A DNA stretch of 64,000 nucleotides from Pseudoxanthomonas spadix (GCF_003703395.1 NZ_RDQN01000001.1:62001-126000), one strand, 5' to 3'; counted from the first letter of the stretch, positions 8,020 to 17,531 are shown. Translations and numbers: made by a program. Notes: generated by a model from the letters alone, not told the origin.

Positions 8020-9585
8020 ATGGACCGCAGCGCCGGCTCGTCCACTTCCGCCTCGCACATCGCCGCCGCGCGCGCCGACAACATCGCCGCCGCCTTTGCC
8101 CGTTCGGCCGCCCGCCACGGCCCGCGCACGGCGCTGCGTTTCGGCCAGCGCGAATGGACCTACGCGCAGCTGGAGCAGGCCATCACCGGCCTGGCCCACG
8201 CGCTGCGTGCGCTGGGCCTGGCCAGCGGCGAGCGGGTGGCCGCCTTTGGCGCCAACTCCGATGCCTACGTGCTGCTGTGGTTGGCCTGCGCGCGCGCCGG
8301 ACTGGTGCATGTGCCGATCAACCACGGCCTGACCGCAGATGAGGTGGACTACATCCTGCGCCAGTCCGGCAGCCGCGCGCTGTTTCACGACCCGGGCGAC
8401 CGGGAGCGGCTGGCCCACGCCGCCGACGCGGTCCAGTGGTGCGGCACGTTGCATGGCGGGTCGGGCCACGATGTGCTGGCGATGGCTTCGGCCGAGCCGG
8501 GCCAGCCGCGCCAGCCGCTGCCCACCCCCGCCGCCGACGACCTGGCCCAGATCCTCTATACCTCCGGCACCACCGCCGCGCCCAAGGGCGCCATGCTCAC
8601 CCACGCGGCGCTGCTGGCTGAATACACCAGCGCCATCATCGAACTGGAACTGAGCGCGCATGACCGCGCCCTGGCCGCGTTGCCGCTGTACCACTCGGCG
8701 CAGATGCACGTGTTCACCGTGCCGCAGCTGATCATGGGCGGCTACGTGCACATCCTGGCCTCGGCCCAGGCCGAGCTGTGCCTGTCCACGATTGCCCAGC
8801 ACCGGCTGGATTCGTTCTTCGCGCCACCCACGGTGTGGATCTCGCTGCTGCGCCATCCGGGGTTCGACGGCTTCGACCTGAGCTGCCTCAAGCGCGGTTA
8901 CTACGGCGCCTCGATCATGCCCGTGCCGGTGCTGGAGGAACTGGCAAGGCGCCTGCCGGTGCGCCTGTTCAACTGCTACGGGCAGAGCGAGATCGGCCCG
9001 CTGGCCACGGTGCTCAGGCCCGAAGACCACGCACAGCGTCCGGCGTCGGCCGGGCGGCCGGTCTTCAACGTCCAGACCCGGGTGGTCGATGCCGACGGCC
9101 AACCGGTGGCGCCCGGCGAGCAGGGCGAGATCGTGCACCGCTCGCCGCAGCTGCTGCGCGGCTACTGGGACAAGCCGGAAGAAACGGCCGAGGCCTTCGC
9201 CGGCGGCTGGTTCCATACCGGCGACCTGGGGGTGATGGACGCCGAGGGCTACCTGACCATCGTCGACCGGGTGAAGGACGTCATCAACAGTGGCGGCATC
9301 GTGGTGTCCAGCCGTGAGGTCGAGGAATGCCTGTACCGGCATCCGGCCGTGGCCGAAGTGGCGGTGTTCGCGCTGCCCGATCCGCGCCTGGTCGAAGCCG
9401 TGGCCGCGGTGGTGGCGCTCAAGGACGGGATGCACGCCGACGAGGCCGAGCTGATCGCCCATGCGCGCGCGCACCTGGCCCATTTCAAGGCGCCGCGGCG
9501 GGTGTTCTTCCGTGACGGGCTGCCGCGCAACGGCTCGGGCAAGCTGCTCAAGCGCGAGTTGCGCCAGGAGTACGGCCAGCGCTGA
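8020..9585 (+). CDS. AMP-dependent acyl-CoA synthetase/ligase (ANL superfamily)
   Basis: A 521-residue adenylate-forming enzyme, probably a fatty-acid or aryl-acid CoA ligase: it makes an acyl-AMP, then the thioester. The P-loop ILYTSGTTAAPKGAML is at about residues 178-193, the A5 motif is NCYGQSEIGPL, A7 is GWFHTGDLG, A8 is YLTIVDRVKDVINSGG, and A10 is NGSGKLLKREL with the catalytic Lys at about 508. A ribosome-binding site (AAGGGA) lies 7 nt before the ATG. The gene stands alone, convergent with rnt. Substrate cannot be read from the sequence. Confidence 0.88.
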   Translation: MDRSAGSSTSASHIAAARADNIAAAFARSAARHGPRTALRFGQREWTYAQLEQAITGLAHALRALGLASGERVAAFGANSDAYVLLWLACARAGLVHVPINHGLTADEVDYILRQSGSRALFHDPGDRERLAHAADAVQWCGTLHGGSGHDVLAMASAEPGQPRQPLPTPAADDLAQILYTSGTTAAPKGAMLTHAALLAEYTSAIIELELSAHDRALAALPLYHSAQMHVFTVPQLIMGGYVHILASAQAELCLSTIAQHRLDSFFAPPTVWISLLRHPGFDGFDLSCLKRGYYGASIMPVPVLEELARRLPVRLFNCYGQSEIGPLATVLRPEDHAQRPASAGRPVFNVQTRVVDADGQPVAPGEQGEIVHRSPQLLRGYWDKPEETAEAFAGGWFHTGDLGVMDAEGYLTIVDRVKDVINSGGIVVSSREVEECLYRHPAVAEVAVFALPDPRLVEAVAAVVALKDGMHADEAELIAHARAHLAHFKAPRRVFFRDGLPRNGSGKLLKRELRQEYGQR

Positions 9586-9593
9586 GCAGACGC

Positions 9594-9740
9594 AGGGCGG
9601 GTCTCGACCCGCCATGCACCGGCGAAGGAGCCCCTCGTTCGCCGGTCCTCGCAACGCCCCGCCTCGGCTTGCTCGTTTCCGCAAGCCGTATCCATCGTGC
9701 GGCTGGCCGTGTTTCGCGGTGGCGGGTCAAGACCCGCCCT
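9594..9740. repeat. Paired REP-like inverted repeats
   Basis: A 20-bp palindromic unit at 9594-9613 (AGGGCGGGTCTCGACCCGCC) is repeated in inverted orientation at 9721-9740 with one mismatch, 107 bp apart. Each unit is itself a hairpin (GGCGGGTC/GACCCGCC). The pair lies between the converging acyl-CoA ligase and rnt genes, a typical place for BIME/REP elements. The rest of the 9586-9882 gap shows no gene. Confidence 0.65.
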
Positions 9741-9882
9741 ACCAACCTGGGTTGCACGCGGGCAGGTGCAGTGGCGGCAGCCGCCGTGCGCGCGGAGTGT
9801 GGATGATGGCGAAAGCACACGGCACCGCAGCCGGGTTGTCGGGCGGCAATGAGCGGCGGGACGGGCTCGGTGGCGGTCCGCT

Positions 9883-10536
9883 TCAGGCGCCGCTCGCACC
9901 CGGCTGCGGCCACTGGTTGGCGATGGTGCAGAACAGCCGCGCGGTCTGCTCGACGTCGTAGACGGCCGAGTGCGCTTGTTCCGGGTTCCATTCCATGCCT
10001 GCGGCCTGCACCGCGCGTGCCAGCACCGTCTGGCCGTAGGCCAGGCCGGCCATGGTCACCGTGTCGAACACGCTGAAGGGATGGAACGGATTGCGCTTGT
10101 GCTGGGTGCGTGCGACCGCGGCGTTGAGGAAGTTCAGGTCGAAGTGCGCGTTGTGGCCCACCAGGATCGCGCGCTGGCAGCCGTGCTTCTTCATGGCTGC
10201 GCGGACCGGGGCGAACACGTGGTCCAGCGCCTCTTTCTCCGGCTTGGCCAGGCGGAACGGATGGTCCAGTACGATGCCGGTGATCTCCAGCGACTTGGGA
10301 TCGATCTCCAGGCCCGGGGCCGGCTCCAGGTGCGCGCACGCGGTGTCGCCCAGGATGAAGCGGCCGGCCTGGTCCAGGTCGATCGGCACCACGGCGATTT
10401 CCAGCAACGCATGGCGGTTCCAGTCGAAGCCGCCGGTTTCCACGTCCACCACCACGGGCAGGAAACCGCGGAAGCGGCGGGTCATCGGCGAAACGCAGGG
10501 GCTGGCAGCAGCAGGTGTGGCGGGGGTGTCTTGCAT
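9883..10536 (-). CDS. rnt: Ribonuclease T
   Basis: A 217-residue DEDDh 3'-5' exonuclease that matures tRNA and other stable RNA ends. The start [17 protein letters not shown] matches the RNase T signature; D31 and E33 are the first acidic pair, D133 lies in [11 protein letters not shown], and H189 and D194 in [15 protein letters not shown] complete the site. Basic residues after HNAHFDLNF ([19 protein letters not shown]) are also family-typical. An internal ATG (residue 18, MTRRFRG) is a possible shorter start. It converges on the acyl-CoA ligase gene. Confidence 0.93.
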   Translation of the reverse strand: MQDTPATPAAASPCVSPMTRRFRGFLPVVVDVETGGFDWNRHALLEIAVVPIDLDQAGRFILGDTACAHLEPAPGLEIDPKSLEITGIVLDHPFRLAKPEKEALDHVFAPVRAAMKKHGCQRAILVGHNAHFDLNFLNAAVARTQHKRNPFHPFSVFDTVTMAGLAYGQTVLARAVQAAGMEWNPEQAHSAVYDVEQTARLFCTIANQWPQPGASGA

Positions 10537-10584
10537 CCGGAAAGCCTAGCAGAGCCGGCCAGGTGCACGCCCAGGCATCGGCCG

Positions 10585-10616
10585 GAAAAAAGGGCGCACC
10601 CGGAAGGGTGCGCCCC
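10585..10616 (-). terminator. Rho-independent terminator after the RcnB-like gene
   Basis: A perfect 10-bp stem GGGCGCACCC/GGGTGCGCCC with loop GGAA. An A6 run on its left side gives a U-tract when read on the minus strand, 43 bp after the RcnB-like stop. Confidence 0.85.
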
Positions 10617-10658
10617 GTGCAGCGGACAACCGGCACGCCGTAAACCACGCGCGCCGGA

Positions 10659-11009
10659 TTACTGGCTTGCGGCGATCACGCTGACGATGATTCCGGTGGC
10701 CACGGCCACCAGCACGTAGTCCTCGTCCACACGGCGCCATTCATGGCCGGGCGGCGGTGGCTTCAGGTGGTGGTGGTGGTAATCGACAGGGACGCCCCGA
10801 CGGCCGTTGTCCAGGTGGTCGCCGCGGCCATAGCGGCGCCGACCGTTGTCATGGTGCGCCGGCGGGCGATGATCGTCGCGGCCCTTGTCATGGCGCTGGT
10901 CGTGACTGTCCTTGCCGCGACCACGGTCATCGGGGTCCTTCGCGGTGGCCATTGCGGCGCCGCTTGCGGTCAGGGACAGGGCCAGCATCAGAATGGACAT
11001 GCGCCTCAT
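10659..11009 (-). CDS. RcnB-like periplasmic protein, His-rich
   Basis: A 116-residue exported protein. A signal peptide covers about 1-22 (MRRMSILMLALSLTASGAAM). A charged His/Asp/Arg-rich middle follows, then the RcnB-family C-terminal motif PPPPGHEWRRVDEDYVLVAV ending in ATGIIVSVI. E. coli RcnB modulates nickel and cobalt efflux; the many His residues fit metal contact, but the role here is inferred. The ATG at 11009 has GGAG 6 nt upstream; an upstream ATG at 11021 has none. A terminator follows. Confidence 0.72.
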   Translation of the reverse strand: MRRMSILMLALSLTASGAAMATAKDPDDRGRGKDSHDQRHDKGRDDHRPPAHHDNGRRRYGRGDHLDNGRRGVPVDYHHHHLKPPPPGHEWRRVDEDYVLVAVATGIIVSVIAASQ

Positions 11010-11125
11010 GGTGTGCTCCATCGTGGATGGCCGTGATGGCCTTCAGACGGGCCAAGCGTGCACCCGCCAGGATGAACAGGACGTCCATGGCCGCTGCTCG
11101 TCCGGCGCTGGACCCCGATGGAGCC

Positions 11126-11854
11126 TCAGAGGCGGGCCGTCGGGGCACCGGCGAACGGGCTTTCGTCGCGCTTGTCGCGTGGTGGCAACGGATGGTCACC
11201 ACGGACCAGGAACCACACGTTCTCGGCGATGTTGGTGGCGTGGTCGCCGATGCGTTCCAGGTTCTTGGCCATGAACAGTAGGTGCGTGCACGGGGTGATG
11301 GCGCGGGCGTCCTCCATCATGTAGGTCAGCAGTTCGCGAAACAGCCCGGTGTAGAGCGCATCGAGTTCTGCATCGCGCTCACGTACCTGCAGGGCCAGTT
11401 CAGCATCGCTGTCGCGGTAGGCGGCCATGGCATCGCGCACCAGTTGCGCGGCGACCTGGGCCAGCCCGCGCAGGCCGGTGGCGTGCGGGACCGGCGGTAG
11501 CGTGTTGAGCGCCATCGAGCGCTTGGCCACGTTGGCTGCGTAGTCGCCGATGCGCTCCAGGTCGGTGGGGATGCGCAGGGCTGCCAGGATCTCGCGCAGG
11601 TCGCGCGCCATCGGTCCGCGCAGCGCCAACTGCATCACGTCGTGGCTGACCTGGGCTTCCAGCAGGTCGATGGCCTCATCGTTGGCGATGATGCGCTGGG
11701 CGGCGCGGTCATCGCGCCGGTCGACCACGTCCATGGCCGCTTCCAGCTGGGCCACGGCGATCTCGCCCATGTGCAGGATCTCGCCGGTCAGACGGCGCTG
11801 CTCTTCGTCGTAGCTCTTGACGATGTGTTCGTGCGGGGGGGTGGTGGTGGGCAT
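11126..11854 (-). CDS. phoU: Phosphate-specific transport system accessory protein PhoU
   Basis: A 242-residue, all-helical regulator that links the Pst transporter to the PhoR/PhoB two-component system and holds the Pho regulon off when phosphate is plentiful. Both PhoU repeats carry their metal-binding signatures: ALRIPTDLERIGDYAANVAK and LLFMAKNLERIGDHATNIAE. I chose the ATG at 11854 (MPTTTPPHEHIVKSYDEEQ), which has AGGA upstream and matches the usual N-terminus; a longer frame to 12001 has no such support. It is last in a pstSCAB-phoU order, 180 bp after pstB. Confidence 0.95.
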   Translation of the reverse strand: MPTTTPPHEHIVKSYDEEQRRLTGEILHMGEIAVAQLEAAMDVVDRRDDRAAQRIIANDEAIDLLEAQVSHDVMQLALRGPMARDLREILAALRIPTDLERIGDYAANVAKRSMALNTLPPVPHATGLRGLAQVAAQLVRDAMAAYRDSDAELALQVRERDAELDALYTGLFRELLTYMMEDARAITPCTHLLFMAKNLERIGDHATNIAENVWFLVRGDHPLPPRDKRDESPFAGAPTARL

Positions 11855-12034
11855 GACGGATCCTGGGAAGCGGGAATGCTTGCTGGGTGTGGCTGCTGCT
11901 GTCGTGCCGTGCTGGCCGTGGGTGCTGCTGCCGTCGGCGGCGTGCTCCCGTGGCTTCTTCGACCTCTGGCCCAAGCAGCCATGGTCGGGCGTCTTGCGCA
12001 TCTCAGACCGGTTGGCGTCAGACGAGCGCGTTCC

Positions 12035-12892
12035 TCACCCAAACCGGCCGGTGATGTAGTCCTCGGTCTGCTGCTTTGACGGATGCGAGAAGATGGTCGA
12101 GGTGACGTCGTGTTCAATTAGGTCGCCCAGGTACATGAAGGCGGTGTAATCGCTTACCCGCGCGGCCTGCTGCATGTTGTGGGTGACGATGCAGATGGTG
12201 TAATCGCGCTTGAGTTCCTCCACCAACTGCTCGATGCGGCTGGTGGAAATGGGGTCCAGCGCGGAGGTGGGTTCATCCAGCAGCAGCACGTCGGGCTTGA
12301 GCGCCACCGCGCGGGCGATGCACAGGCGCTGCTGCTGGCCACCGGACAGGCCCAGCGCGCTCTGGCCCAGCTTGTCCTTGACCTCGTCCCACAGCGCGCC
12401 CTGGTGCAGGGCATGCTCGACGCGGGCATTCATCTCGGCCTTGGACAGCCTCTCGTGGTGGCGGATACCGTAGGCGACGTTCTCGAAGATGGTCATCGGA
12501 AACGGCACCGGCTTCTGGAACACCATGCCGACCTTGCTGCGCAGCCGGTTCATCGGATACTTGGGCGAGAGGATGTCCTCATTGTCCAGCAGCACCTGGC
12601 CGGTGGCCCTGAGCTTGGGGTAGAGCGCATAGATGCGGTTGAACACGCGCAGCAGCGTGGACTTGCCGCAGCCGGACGGCCCGATCAGCGCGGTCACGCG
12701 CTTCTCCGGAATCTGCAGGTTGATGTTCTTCAGCGCGTGGAACTTGTCGTAGTAGAAGTCCAGCCCGCGCGCTTCCAGCTTTACCGCCGCTGGCGGCAGG
12801 ATGCCGCGGTCGGTGGTGACCTGGCTCAGGCGCGGGCTCGGGGCGGTGTGCTGCACATCGTTCATGGTCGGGTCCGTCGATAAGTCAGTCAT
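12035..12892 (-). CDS. pstB: Phosphate ABC transporter ATP-binding protein
   Basis: A 285-residue ATPase driving phosphate import through PstCA. Walker A is GPSGCGKST, the Q-loop [15 protein letters not shown], the signature [14 protein letters not shown], Walker [13 protein letters not shown], and the switch His is in [20 protein letters not shown], all typical of PstB. The ATG at 12892 (MTDLSTDP) overlaps the pstA stop by 8 bp and has AGGA 8 nt upstream; MNDVQH at 12865 is an alternative. Confidence 0.96.
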   Translation of the reverse strand: MTDLSTDPTMNDVQHTAPSPRLSQVTTDRGILPPAAVKLEARGLDFYYDKFHALKNINLQIPEKRVTALIGPSGCGKSTLLRVFNRIYALYPKLRATGQVLLDNEDILSPKYPMNRLRSKVGMVFQKPVPFPMTIFENVAYGIRHHERLSKAEMNARVEHALHQGALWDEVKDKLGQSALGLSGGQQQRLCIARAVALKPDVLLLDEPTSALDPISTSRIEQLVEELKRDYTICIVTHNMQQAARVSDYTAFMYLGDLIEHDVTSTIFSHPSKQQTEDYITGRFG

Positions 12893-13736
12893 TGGAGATC
12901 CTGTTGCGCAGCAGGAAGAAGCGCGCACCCAGGCCGACCAGCAGCACGAACACGGTCAACACCAGCGCACCGGCCCAGGCCAGGGTCTGCCAGGATTCGT
13001 AGGGGCTGCCGGCGAACTGGTTCATCACCACCGGCACCGAGGCCATGGGGCGGAAGAGACTGCTGCTCCAGAACTGGTTGCCGAAGGCGGTGAACAGCAG
13101 CGGCGCGGTCTCGCCGGAAATGCGGGCCAGGGCCAGCAGGATGCCGGTGACGATGCCGGCCGAGGCGCTGCGATAGAGCACCTGCAGGGTCACCTTCCAT
13201 TGCGGCACGCCCAGCGACAGCGCGGCCTCGCGCATCTGCGCCGGCACCAGGCGCAGCATCTCGTCGGTGGTGCGCACCACCACCGGCAGGACGATGAAGG
13301 CCAGCGAGATCGCGCCGGCCAGCGCCGAGAAGCCGATCACCGAGACCACCATCGCATACACGAACAGGCCCAGCACGATCGATGGTGCCGACAGCAGGAT
13401 GTCGTTGACGAAGCGCACCACCGTGCCGGCCTTGCGCGTGTGGCCGAATTCAGACAACCAGGTGCCGGCCAGGACCCCCAGCGGGGCGCCGATGAGGATG
13501 GCCAGCGTGCACATCAACGCGCTGCCGAAGAACGCGTTGAGCAGGCCGCCGTCCTGCATCGGCGGCGGGGTGTTCATGGTGAACAGGTTGAGGTTGATCC
13601 CGGCAATGCCCTTGGCCAGCAGCGTCCACAGGATCCAGACCAGGAACAGCAGGCCGAACGCCGCCGTGGCGCAGGACAGCGCGATGGCCGCCACGTTGAC
13701 CACGCGGCGCCGCCAGTACAGGCCCGGCGCGTCCAT
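12885..13736 (-). CDS. pstA: Phosphate ABC transporter permease PstA
   Basis: A 283-residue inner-membrane permease half. About six membrane helices are visible, the first at about residues 10-40. The binding-protein-dependent transport signature ([20 protein letters not shown]) contacts Pst[21 protein letters not shown] is a hallmark of PstA. It overlaps pstC by 1 nt and pstB by 8 nt, so PstC, PstA and PstB are translationally coupled. Confidence 0.95.
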   Translation of the reverse strand: MDAPGLYWRRRVVNVAAIALSCATAAFGLLFLVWILWTLLAKGIAGINLNLFTMNTPPPMQDGGLLNAFFGSALMCTLAILIGAPLGVLAGTWLSEFGHTRKAGTVVRFVNDILLSAPSIVLGLFVYAMVVSVIGFSALAGAISLAFIVLPVVVRTTDEMLRLVPAQMREAALSLGVPQWKVTLQVLYRSASAGIVTGILLALARISGETAPLLFTAFGNQFWSSSLFRPMASVPVVMNQFAGSPYESWQTLAWAGALVLTVFVLLVGLGARFFLLRNRISND

Positions 13737-14695
13737 CAGTAGCCCTCCCGGCGCGAGAGCTGCATGAGCATGTAGCGCGCCACCGCCAGCACCGCGAAGG
13801 TGACCACGAACAGCACGAAGCCCAGCAGCAGCAGCGCCGAGCGATAGGTCTCGGTCGCCTCGCCGAAGTCATTGGCGATCAGCGCGGCGATGGTGGTGCC
13901 TGGCATCAGCAGCGAGGCCGACAGCGTCACGCTGTTGCCGACCACGAAGGCCACGGCCATGGTCTCACCGAGCGCACGGCCCAGACCCAGGAAGATGCCG
14001 CCGATCACTGCCGAGCGGGTGTAGGGCAGGACGATGTCCCAGTTGACTTCCCACTTGGTCGAACCCAGCGCGTAGGCCGATTCCTTCAGCGGCGTGGGTA
14101 CGGTCAGAAACACTTCGCGTATCACCGAGGAGATGAACGGGATCACCATGATCGCCAGCACCAGCCCGGCGGTGAGAATGCCGATGCCCAGCGGCGGGCC
14201 CTGGAACAGCGGGCCGACCAGCGGCAGCGTGCCCAGGTGGTCATTGAGCCAGGGGGTGACGTGATTGGTCATCACCGGCACCAGCACGAACAGGCCCCAC
14301 ATGCCGTAGATGATCGAAGGGATGCCGGCCAGCAGCTCGATCGCAGTCCCAACTGGCCCGCGCAACCAGCGCGGCGCCACCTCGGTCAGGAAGAAAGCGA
14401 TGCCGAAGCTCACCGGCACGGCGATCACCATGGCAATCAGCGACGTCACCAGGGTGCCGTAGATCGGCGCCAGGGCACCGTACTTGTTCTCGACCGGATT
14501 CCATTCCGATGAGGTGATGAAGCCAAACCCCTGGGTCAACAGCGCATCACGGCCGCCCCAGAGCATGGACAAGGCGGCACTGGCCAGGGCGACCAGCACG
14601 AAGATGACCGTGCCGACCAGGATCCAGCGGAAGATGCGGTCGCCCTGTGCATTGTCGCGAGCGCTGCCGGCGGCGGGGAGTGTCGTTGCGTTCAT
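13736..14695 (-). CDS. pstC: Phosphate ABC transporter permease PstC
   Basis: A 319-residue inner-membrane permease half, partner of PstA. The N-terminal helix is at about 27-50, followed by the periplasmic stretch GFGFITSSEWNPVENKYGAL typical of PstC and then five more helices. The ABC contact loop is KESAYALGSTKWEVNWDIVL, and ALGETMAVAFVVGNS is a PstC signature. The start lies 178 bp after pstS, beyond a long stem-loop that straddles the pstS stop codon. Confidence 0.95.
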   Translation of the reverse strand: MNATTLPAAGSARDNAQGDRIFRWILVGTVIFVLVALASAALSMLWGGRDALLTQGFGFITSSEWNPVENKYGALAPIYGTLVTSLIAMVIAVPVSFGIAFFLTEVAPRWLRGPVGTAIELLAGIPSIIYGMWGLFVLVPVMTNHVTPWLNDHLGTLPLVGPLFQGPPLGIGILTAGLVLAIMVIPFISSVIREVFLTVPTPLKESAYALGSTKWEVNWDIVLPYTRSAVIGGIFLGLGRALGETMAVAFVVGNSVTLSASLLMPGTTIAALIANDFGEATETYRSALLLLGFVLFVVTFAVLAVARYMLMQLSRREGY

Positions 14696-14810
14696 GCGGG
14701 GGCGATGCGCTCGCGTGAGGACTTCGGAGGGATGCAGTGATACGTCAGGGATGTTTCAGCGGTTCGTGCGTGAAGGTGCGCGCAGAAGCAATAGCAACGT
14801 CCCTGGATCC

Positions 14811-14876
14811 CCGCCTGCGCGGGGGTGACGCAACGGCAAAGGCGCCCGCGAAGTCGCGGGCGCGCCGTTGCGTCAC
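14811..14876 (-). promoter_or_regulatory. Long intercistronic stem-loop between pstS and pstC
   Basis: A 52-nt hairpin at 14825-14876 has perfect 13-bp outer arms (GTGACGCAACGGC/GCCGTTGCGTCAC) and a perfect 10-bp inner stem (GCGCCCGCGA/TCGCGGGCGC). The pstS stop codon (14873-14875) is inside the outer arm. There is no U-tract on the minus strand. A second small GC palindrome (CCCCGC..GCGGGG) is at 14811-14826. Such a structure could protect the pstS mRNA or reduce read-through to pstCAB; that role is inferred. Confidence 0.6.
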
Positions 14877-15973
14877 TTGAACTCGGCTGCCCAGTAGGCT
14901 TCGATCTGCTGCACCAGTGGCGCCGGCAGCGGGACGTAGTGCAGTTCCTGCGCCTGCCGCTGGCCGTTTTCGAAGGCCCACCTGAAGAACGCCAGGGTGG
15001 CGGCGCTGCGCTGCGCATTGGCTGGCTGCTTGTGCATCAGAATGAAGTTGGTGGCGGTGATCGGCCAGGCCTTCTCGCCCGGCGCGTTGGTAATGACCAG
15101 GTTGAAGTCCTTGGCGCTGGCCCAGTCGGCGCTTTCGGCCGCGGCGGCGAAGGATTCGGCGTTCGGCTCGACCCACTGGCCGGCCGCGTTCTGCATCGAG
15201 GTGTAGGGCATCGCGCTCTGCAGGGCGTAGGCCAGTTCGACGTAGCCGATCGAGTTCTTGATCTGCTTCACGTACGAGGCCACCCCTTCGTTGCCCTTGC
15301 CGCCGACACCGCCGGGCCATTGCACCGAGGTGCCTTCGCCAACCTTGTCCTTCCACTCCGGGCTGACCTTGGACAGGTAGTTGGTGAAGTTGAAGCTGGT
15401 GCCCGAACCGTCGGAGCGGTGGACCAGATTGATCCTGGCATCGGGCAGCTTCAGGCCCGGGTTGGCCGCGGCGATGGCCGGGTCGTTCCAGTTCTCGATC
15501 TTGGCCAGGAAGATGTTGGCCAGCAGCTCGCCGGTCAGGCGCAGCTTGCCGGCTTCAACCCCGTCCAGGTTGACCACCGGGACCACGCCGCCGATCGCCG
15601 ACGGGAACTGGCCCAGGCCGGCCTGGGCTAGCTCTTCGGAGGACAGCGGCTTGTCTGATGAGCCAAAGTCCACCGTCCCGGCCTTGATCTGGGCGATGCC
15701 GCCGCCCGAGCCGATCGACTGGTAATTCACCCGGACCCCGGTGACCTGGTTGTAGTCGGCCGACCAGCGCGACAGCAGCGGATAGATGAAAGTCGCGCCG
15801 GCGCCGGTGATCTGCACGGAGCTGCGTGCATCGCCGTCAGTGGCGGGGGCGCCATCAGTGGGAGCGCCATCGGCGGCGGGCGGGGGCGGGTTGCTACCGC
15901 CACCACCGCAGGCGGCCAGCGTGAGGGCAGCAGCCAGGGCATACAGGCTGGCGCGCAGGGGCTTGACGGTCAT
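14873..15973 (-). CDS. pstS: Periplasmic phosphate-binding protein (lipoprotein form)
   Basis: A 366-residue high-affinity phosphate receptor delivering phosphate to PstCA. The N-terminus is a lipoprotein signal with lipobox LAAC at about residues 18-21, then a Gly/Pro/Asp-rich linker to about 50. The binding protein starts at ITGAGATFIYPLLSRWSADY; phosphate-contact motifs GSGGGIAQI, VHRSDGSGTSFNFTNYLS and SYVKQIKNSIGYVELAYA are present. The ATG at 15973 has GGAG about 10 nt upstream and is preferred over the in-frame ATG at 15988. It is first in pstSCAB-phoU. Confidence 0.95.
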   Translation of the reverse strand: MTVKPLRASLYALAAALTLAACGGGGSNPPPPAADGAPTDGAPATDGDARSSVQITGAGATFIYPLLSRWSADYNQVTGVRVNYQSIGSGGGIAQIKAGTVDFGSSDKPLSSEELAQAGLGQFPSAIGGVVPVVNLDGVEAGKLRLTGELLANIFLAKIENWNDPAIAAANPGLKLPDARINLVHRSDGSGTSFNFTNYLSKVSPEWKDKVGEGTSVQWPGGVGGKGNEGVASYVKQIKNSIGYVELAYALQSAMPYTSMQNAAGQWVEPNAESFAAAAESADWASAKDFNLVITNAPGEKAWPITATNFILMHKQPANAQRSAATLAFFRWAFENGQRQAQELHYVPLPAPLVQQIEAYWAAEFK

Positions 15974-16326
15974 GTGGTCGATCTCCATGGAAGCGTGGCC
16001 GGGTCGCGGGCCGAGAGGGGCCATGAAATGATTCTTTTGTTGCAGGGTCGTGACATGGCCTGTCACATATTGTACAAACTCGGCATCTCCTGGCTGGTCA
16101 AGCCCGGTCTTGCACAACGACGCGGGGGCAAAGCCGGCCTGCCGGCCCGGATGAGCAGGGGCTTGTCCGATGCGGTCGGCGCGCGCCGACGGCATTGAAT
16201 CGCGCCAAGGTTTACAGCATCACGACGACGGCTCTCCGGGCCGTTGCTCGCCGCCAGCGGCGGGGAAGGCGCCTGCGGTGCGCGGAACCAGCGCCGGCGC
16301 CTGGAGGTCAGCCGCTGGCTCCGCGC
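15974..16326 (-). promoter_or_regulatory. pstS upstream region with weak Pho-box-like sites
   Basis: This 353-bp gap between gspN and pstS has no convincing gene. On the minus strand ATGTCACGACCCTGCAAC (16039-16056) keeps two half-sites 11 bp apart and matches the E. coli Pho-box consensus at 11 of 18 positions, about 66 bp before the pstS ATG. Next to it, GTGACA and TGTCAC form an inverted repeat (16050-16066). Since pst promoters are normally PhoB-dependent, this is the likely control region, but the match alone is weak. Confidence 0.35.
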
Positions 16327-17043
16327 TCATGGCGCGGGCGGCTGTCCGGCGCGGCCCGAATCCAGGCGCACCAGCCCCTCCGGACCCGGATCGAAGCCCG
16401 CCAGTTGCAGGGCCAGGCGGGCGGCCGGGTCCTCGCTGCGGACCCGGGTGCTGACCGAGTAGTGGCCGTCCTGCCCGATCGAGGCGTGCACCTGCACGTC
16501 GAACGCGGCCCCGGGGTCGCTCGCCAGCACCAGTTGGCCTTCGGCGCCCTTGCAGGCGGGAGTGCCGGCGAGCTGCAGTTGCGGCACGTCGGGTCCGGCC
16601 ATTTGCACCAGCACGCGGACCTGGCCGCCCGCACGCAGGCATTGGCCGTTGGCAAACAGCAGTCCCGCCTCGCGCAATTCGAGCCAGGCCTGCGCACCGG
16701 GCAGCAGTGGCAGGGGATAGGCCAACCGGCCGTTGGCCGCTTCGAACCCTTGGCGGGTGCCACGCTCGGCCACGCCGGCGAAGGTGGGCGTGGACAGCTG
16801 CAGCCGGATCCGGCCCAGCAGCATGGGGAGCGGCTGCAGGCCCACCCGGACATCACCCAGCGGCTGTCCATTCCAGCGGGCATTGCGCAGGACACCGTGC
16901 CAGGGCGTGCCCACGGCGTCGTCCGCGGTCAGCCCGATGGGAACCCACGCCGGGACTCGGAAGGCCAGGCCCAGCGGTAGGGTGCCGGCGATCACCCCTG
17001 CCATGGCGGCGACGATCAGGCTGGCACGCAGCGGACGGTTCAT
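16327..17043 (-). CDS. gspN: Type II secretion system protein N
   Basis: A 238-residue protein of the GspN family, an optional T2SS part anchored by one N-terminal helix (about residues 8-30, SLIVAAMAGVIAGTLPLGLA) with the rest in the periplasm. The body is rich in beta-strand-like sequence (PWHGVLRNARWNGQPLGDVR, LQLSTPTFAGVAERG). It is the last gene of the gspC-N operon; its ATG overlaps the gspM stop by 4 nt. Family assignment rests on position, size and the N-terminal pattern. Confidence 0.8.
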   Translation of the reverse strand: MNRPLRASLIVAAMAGVIAGTLPLGLAFRVPAWVPIGLTADDAVGTPWHGVLRNARWNGQPLGDVRVGLQPLPMLLGRIRLQLSTPTFAGVAERGTRQGFEAANGRLAYPLPLLPGAQAWLELREAGLLFANGQCLRAGGQVRVLVQMAGPDVPQLQLAGTPACKGAEGQLVLASDPGAAFDVQVHASIGQDGHYSVSTRVRSEDPAARLALQLAGFDPGPEGLVRLDSGRAGQPPAP

Positions 17044-17531
17044 GGCCGACCGCGCGGCGAGGCCGGGACGAAGGTGGCCTGCGCCCGCAGGCGGGCTCCG
17101 TCGCGCTCGGCGACCAGGGCCACTGGCTGCACGCCCTGGGCTTGCAGTCGATCCAGCCATGCCAGCAGTGCGGGCGCATCCACCGCGTCCATCTCCACCA
17201 CCCACTGGTCCTGGCTGTCGCGCCGTTGGCGCGAGAGGGCGACCCCGGCCTGGGCAGCGCTTTGCTCGATCAGCCCGGCCAGCGCGTCGCGGTCGGCGGG
17301 GCGCTGGTCGGCCAGCGCCTGCAGCTGGCTTGCGTCGGCCTGCACCCGGTGCAGCTGGCGCACTGCAGCGCTGTAATCCCGGCGCGCGGCCTCGCGCAGG
17401 GCGCGCGCCGGTGACAGCATTCCATACCAGAAGGCGAACGCAGCGACGGCCGCGAACATGACGGCGAGCATCGCCTGCTCGCGCCGGTTGCGTTGGGTCC
17501 ACCAGTGGTGGAGGCGCTGGAAGCTGCTCAC
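17040..17531 (-). CDS. gspM: Type II secretion system protein M
   Basis: A 163-residue bitopic inner-membrane protein of the assembly platform. A short cytoplasmic start (MSSFQRLHHWWTQRNRREQA) precedes a helix at about 21-42, a coiled stretch (AARRDYSAAVRQLHRVQADA) and a ferredoxin-like periplasmic domain that pairs with GspL. It overlaps gspL and gspN by 4 nt each. Confidence 0.85.
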   Translation of the reverse strand: MSSFQRLHHWWTQRNRREQAMLAVMFAAVAAFAFWYGMLSPARALREAARRDYSAAVRQLHRVQADASQLQALADQRPADRDALAGLIEQSAAQAGVALSRQRRDSQDQWVVEMDAVDAPALLAWLDRLQAQGVQPVALVAERDGARLRAQATFVPASPRGRP

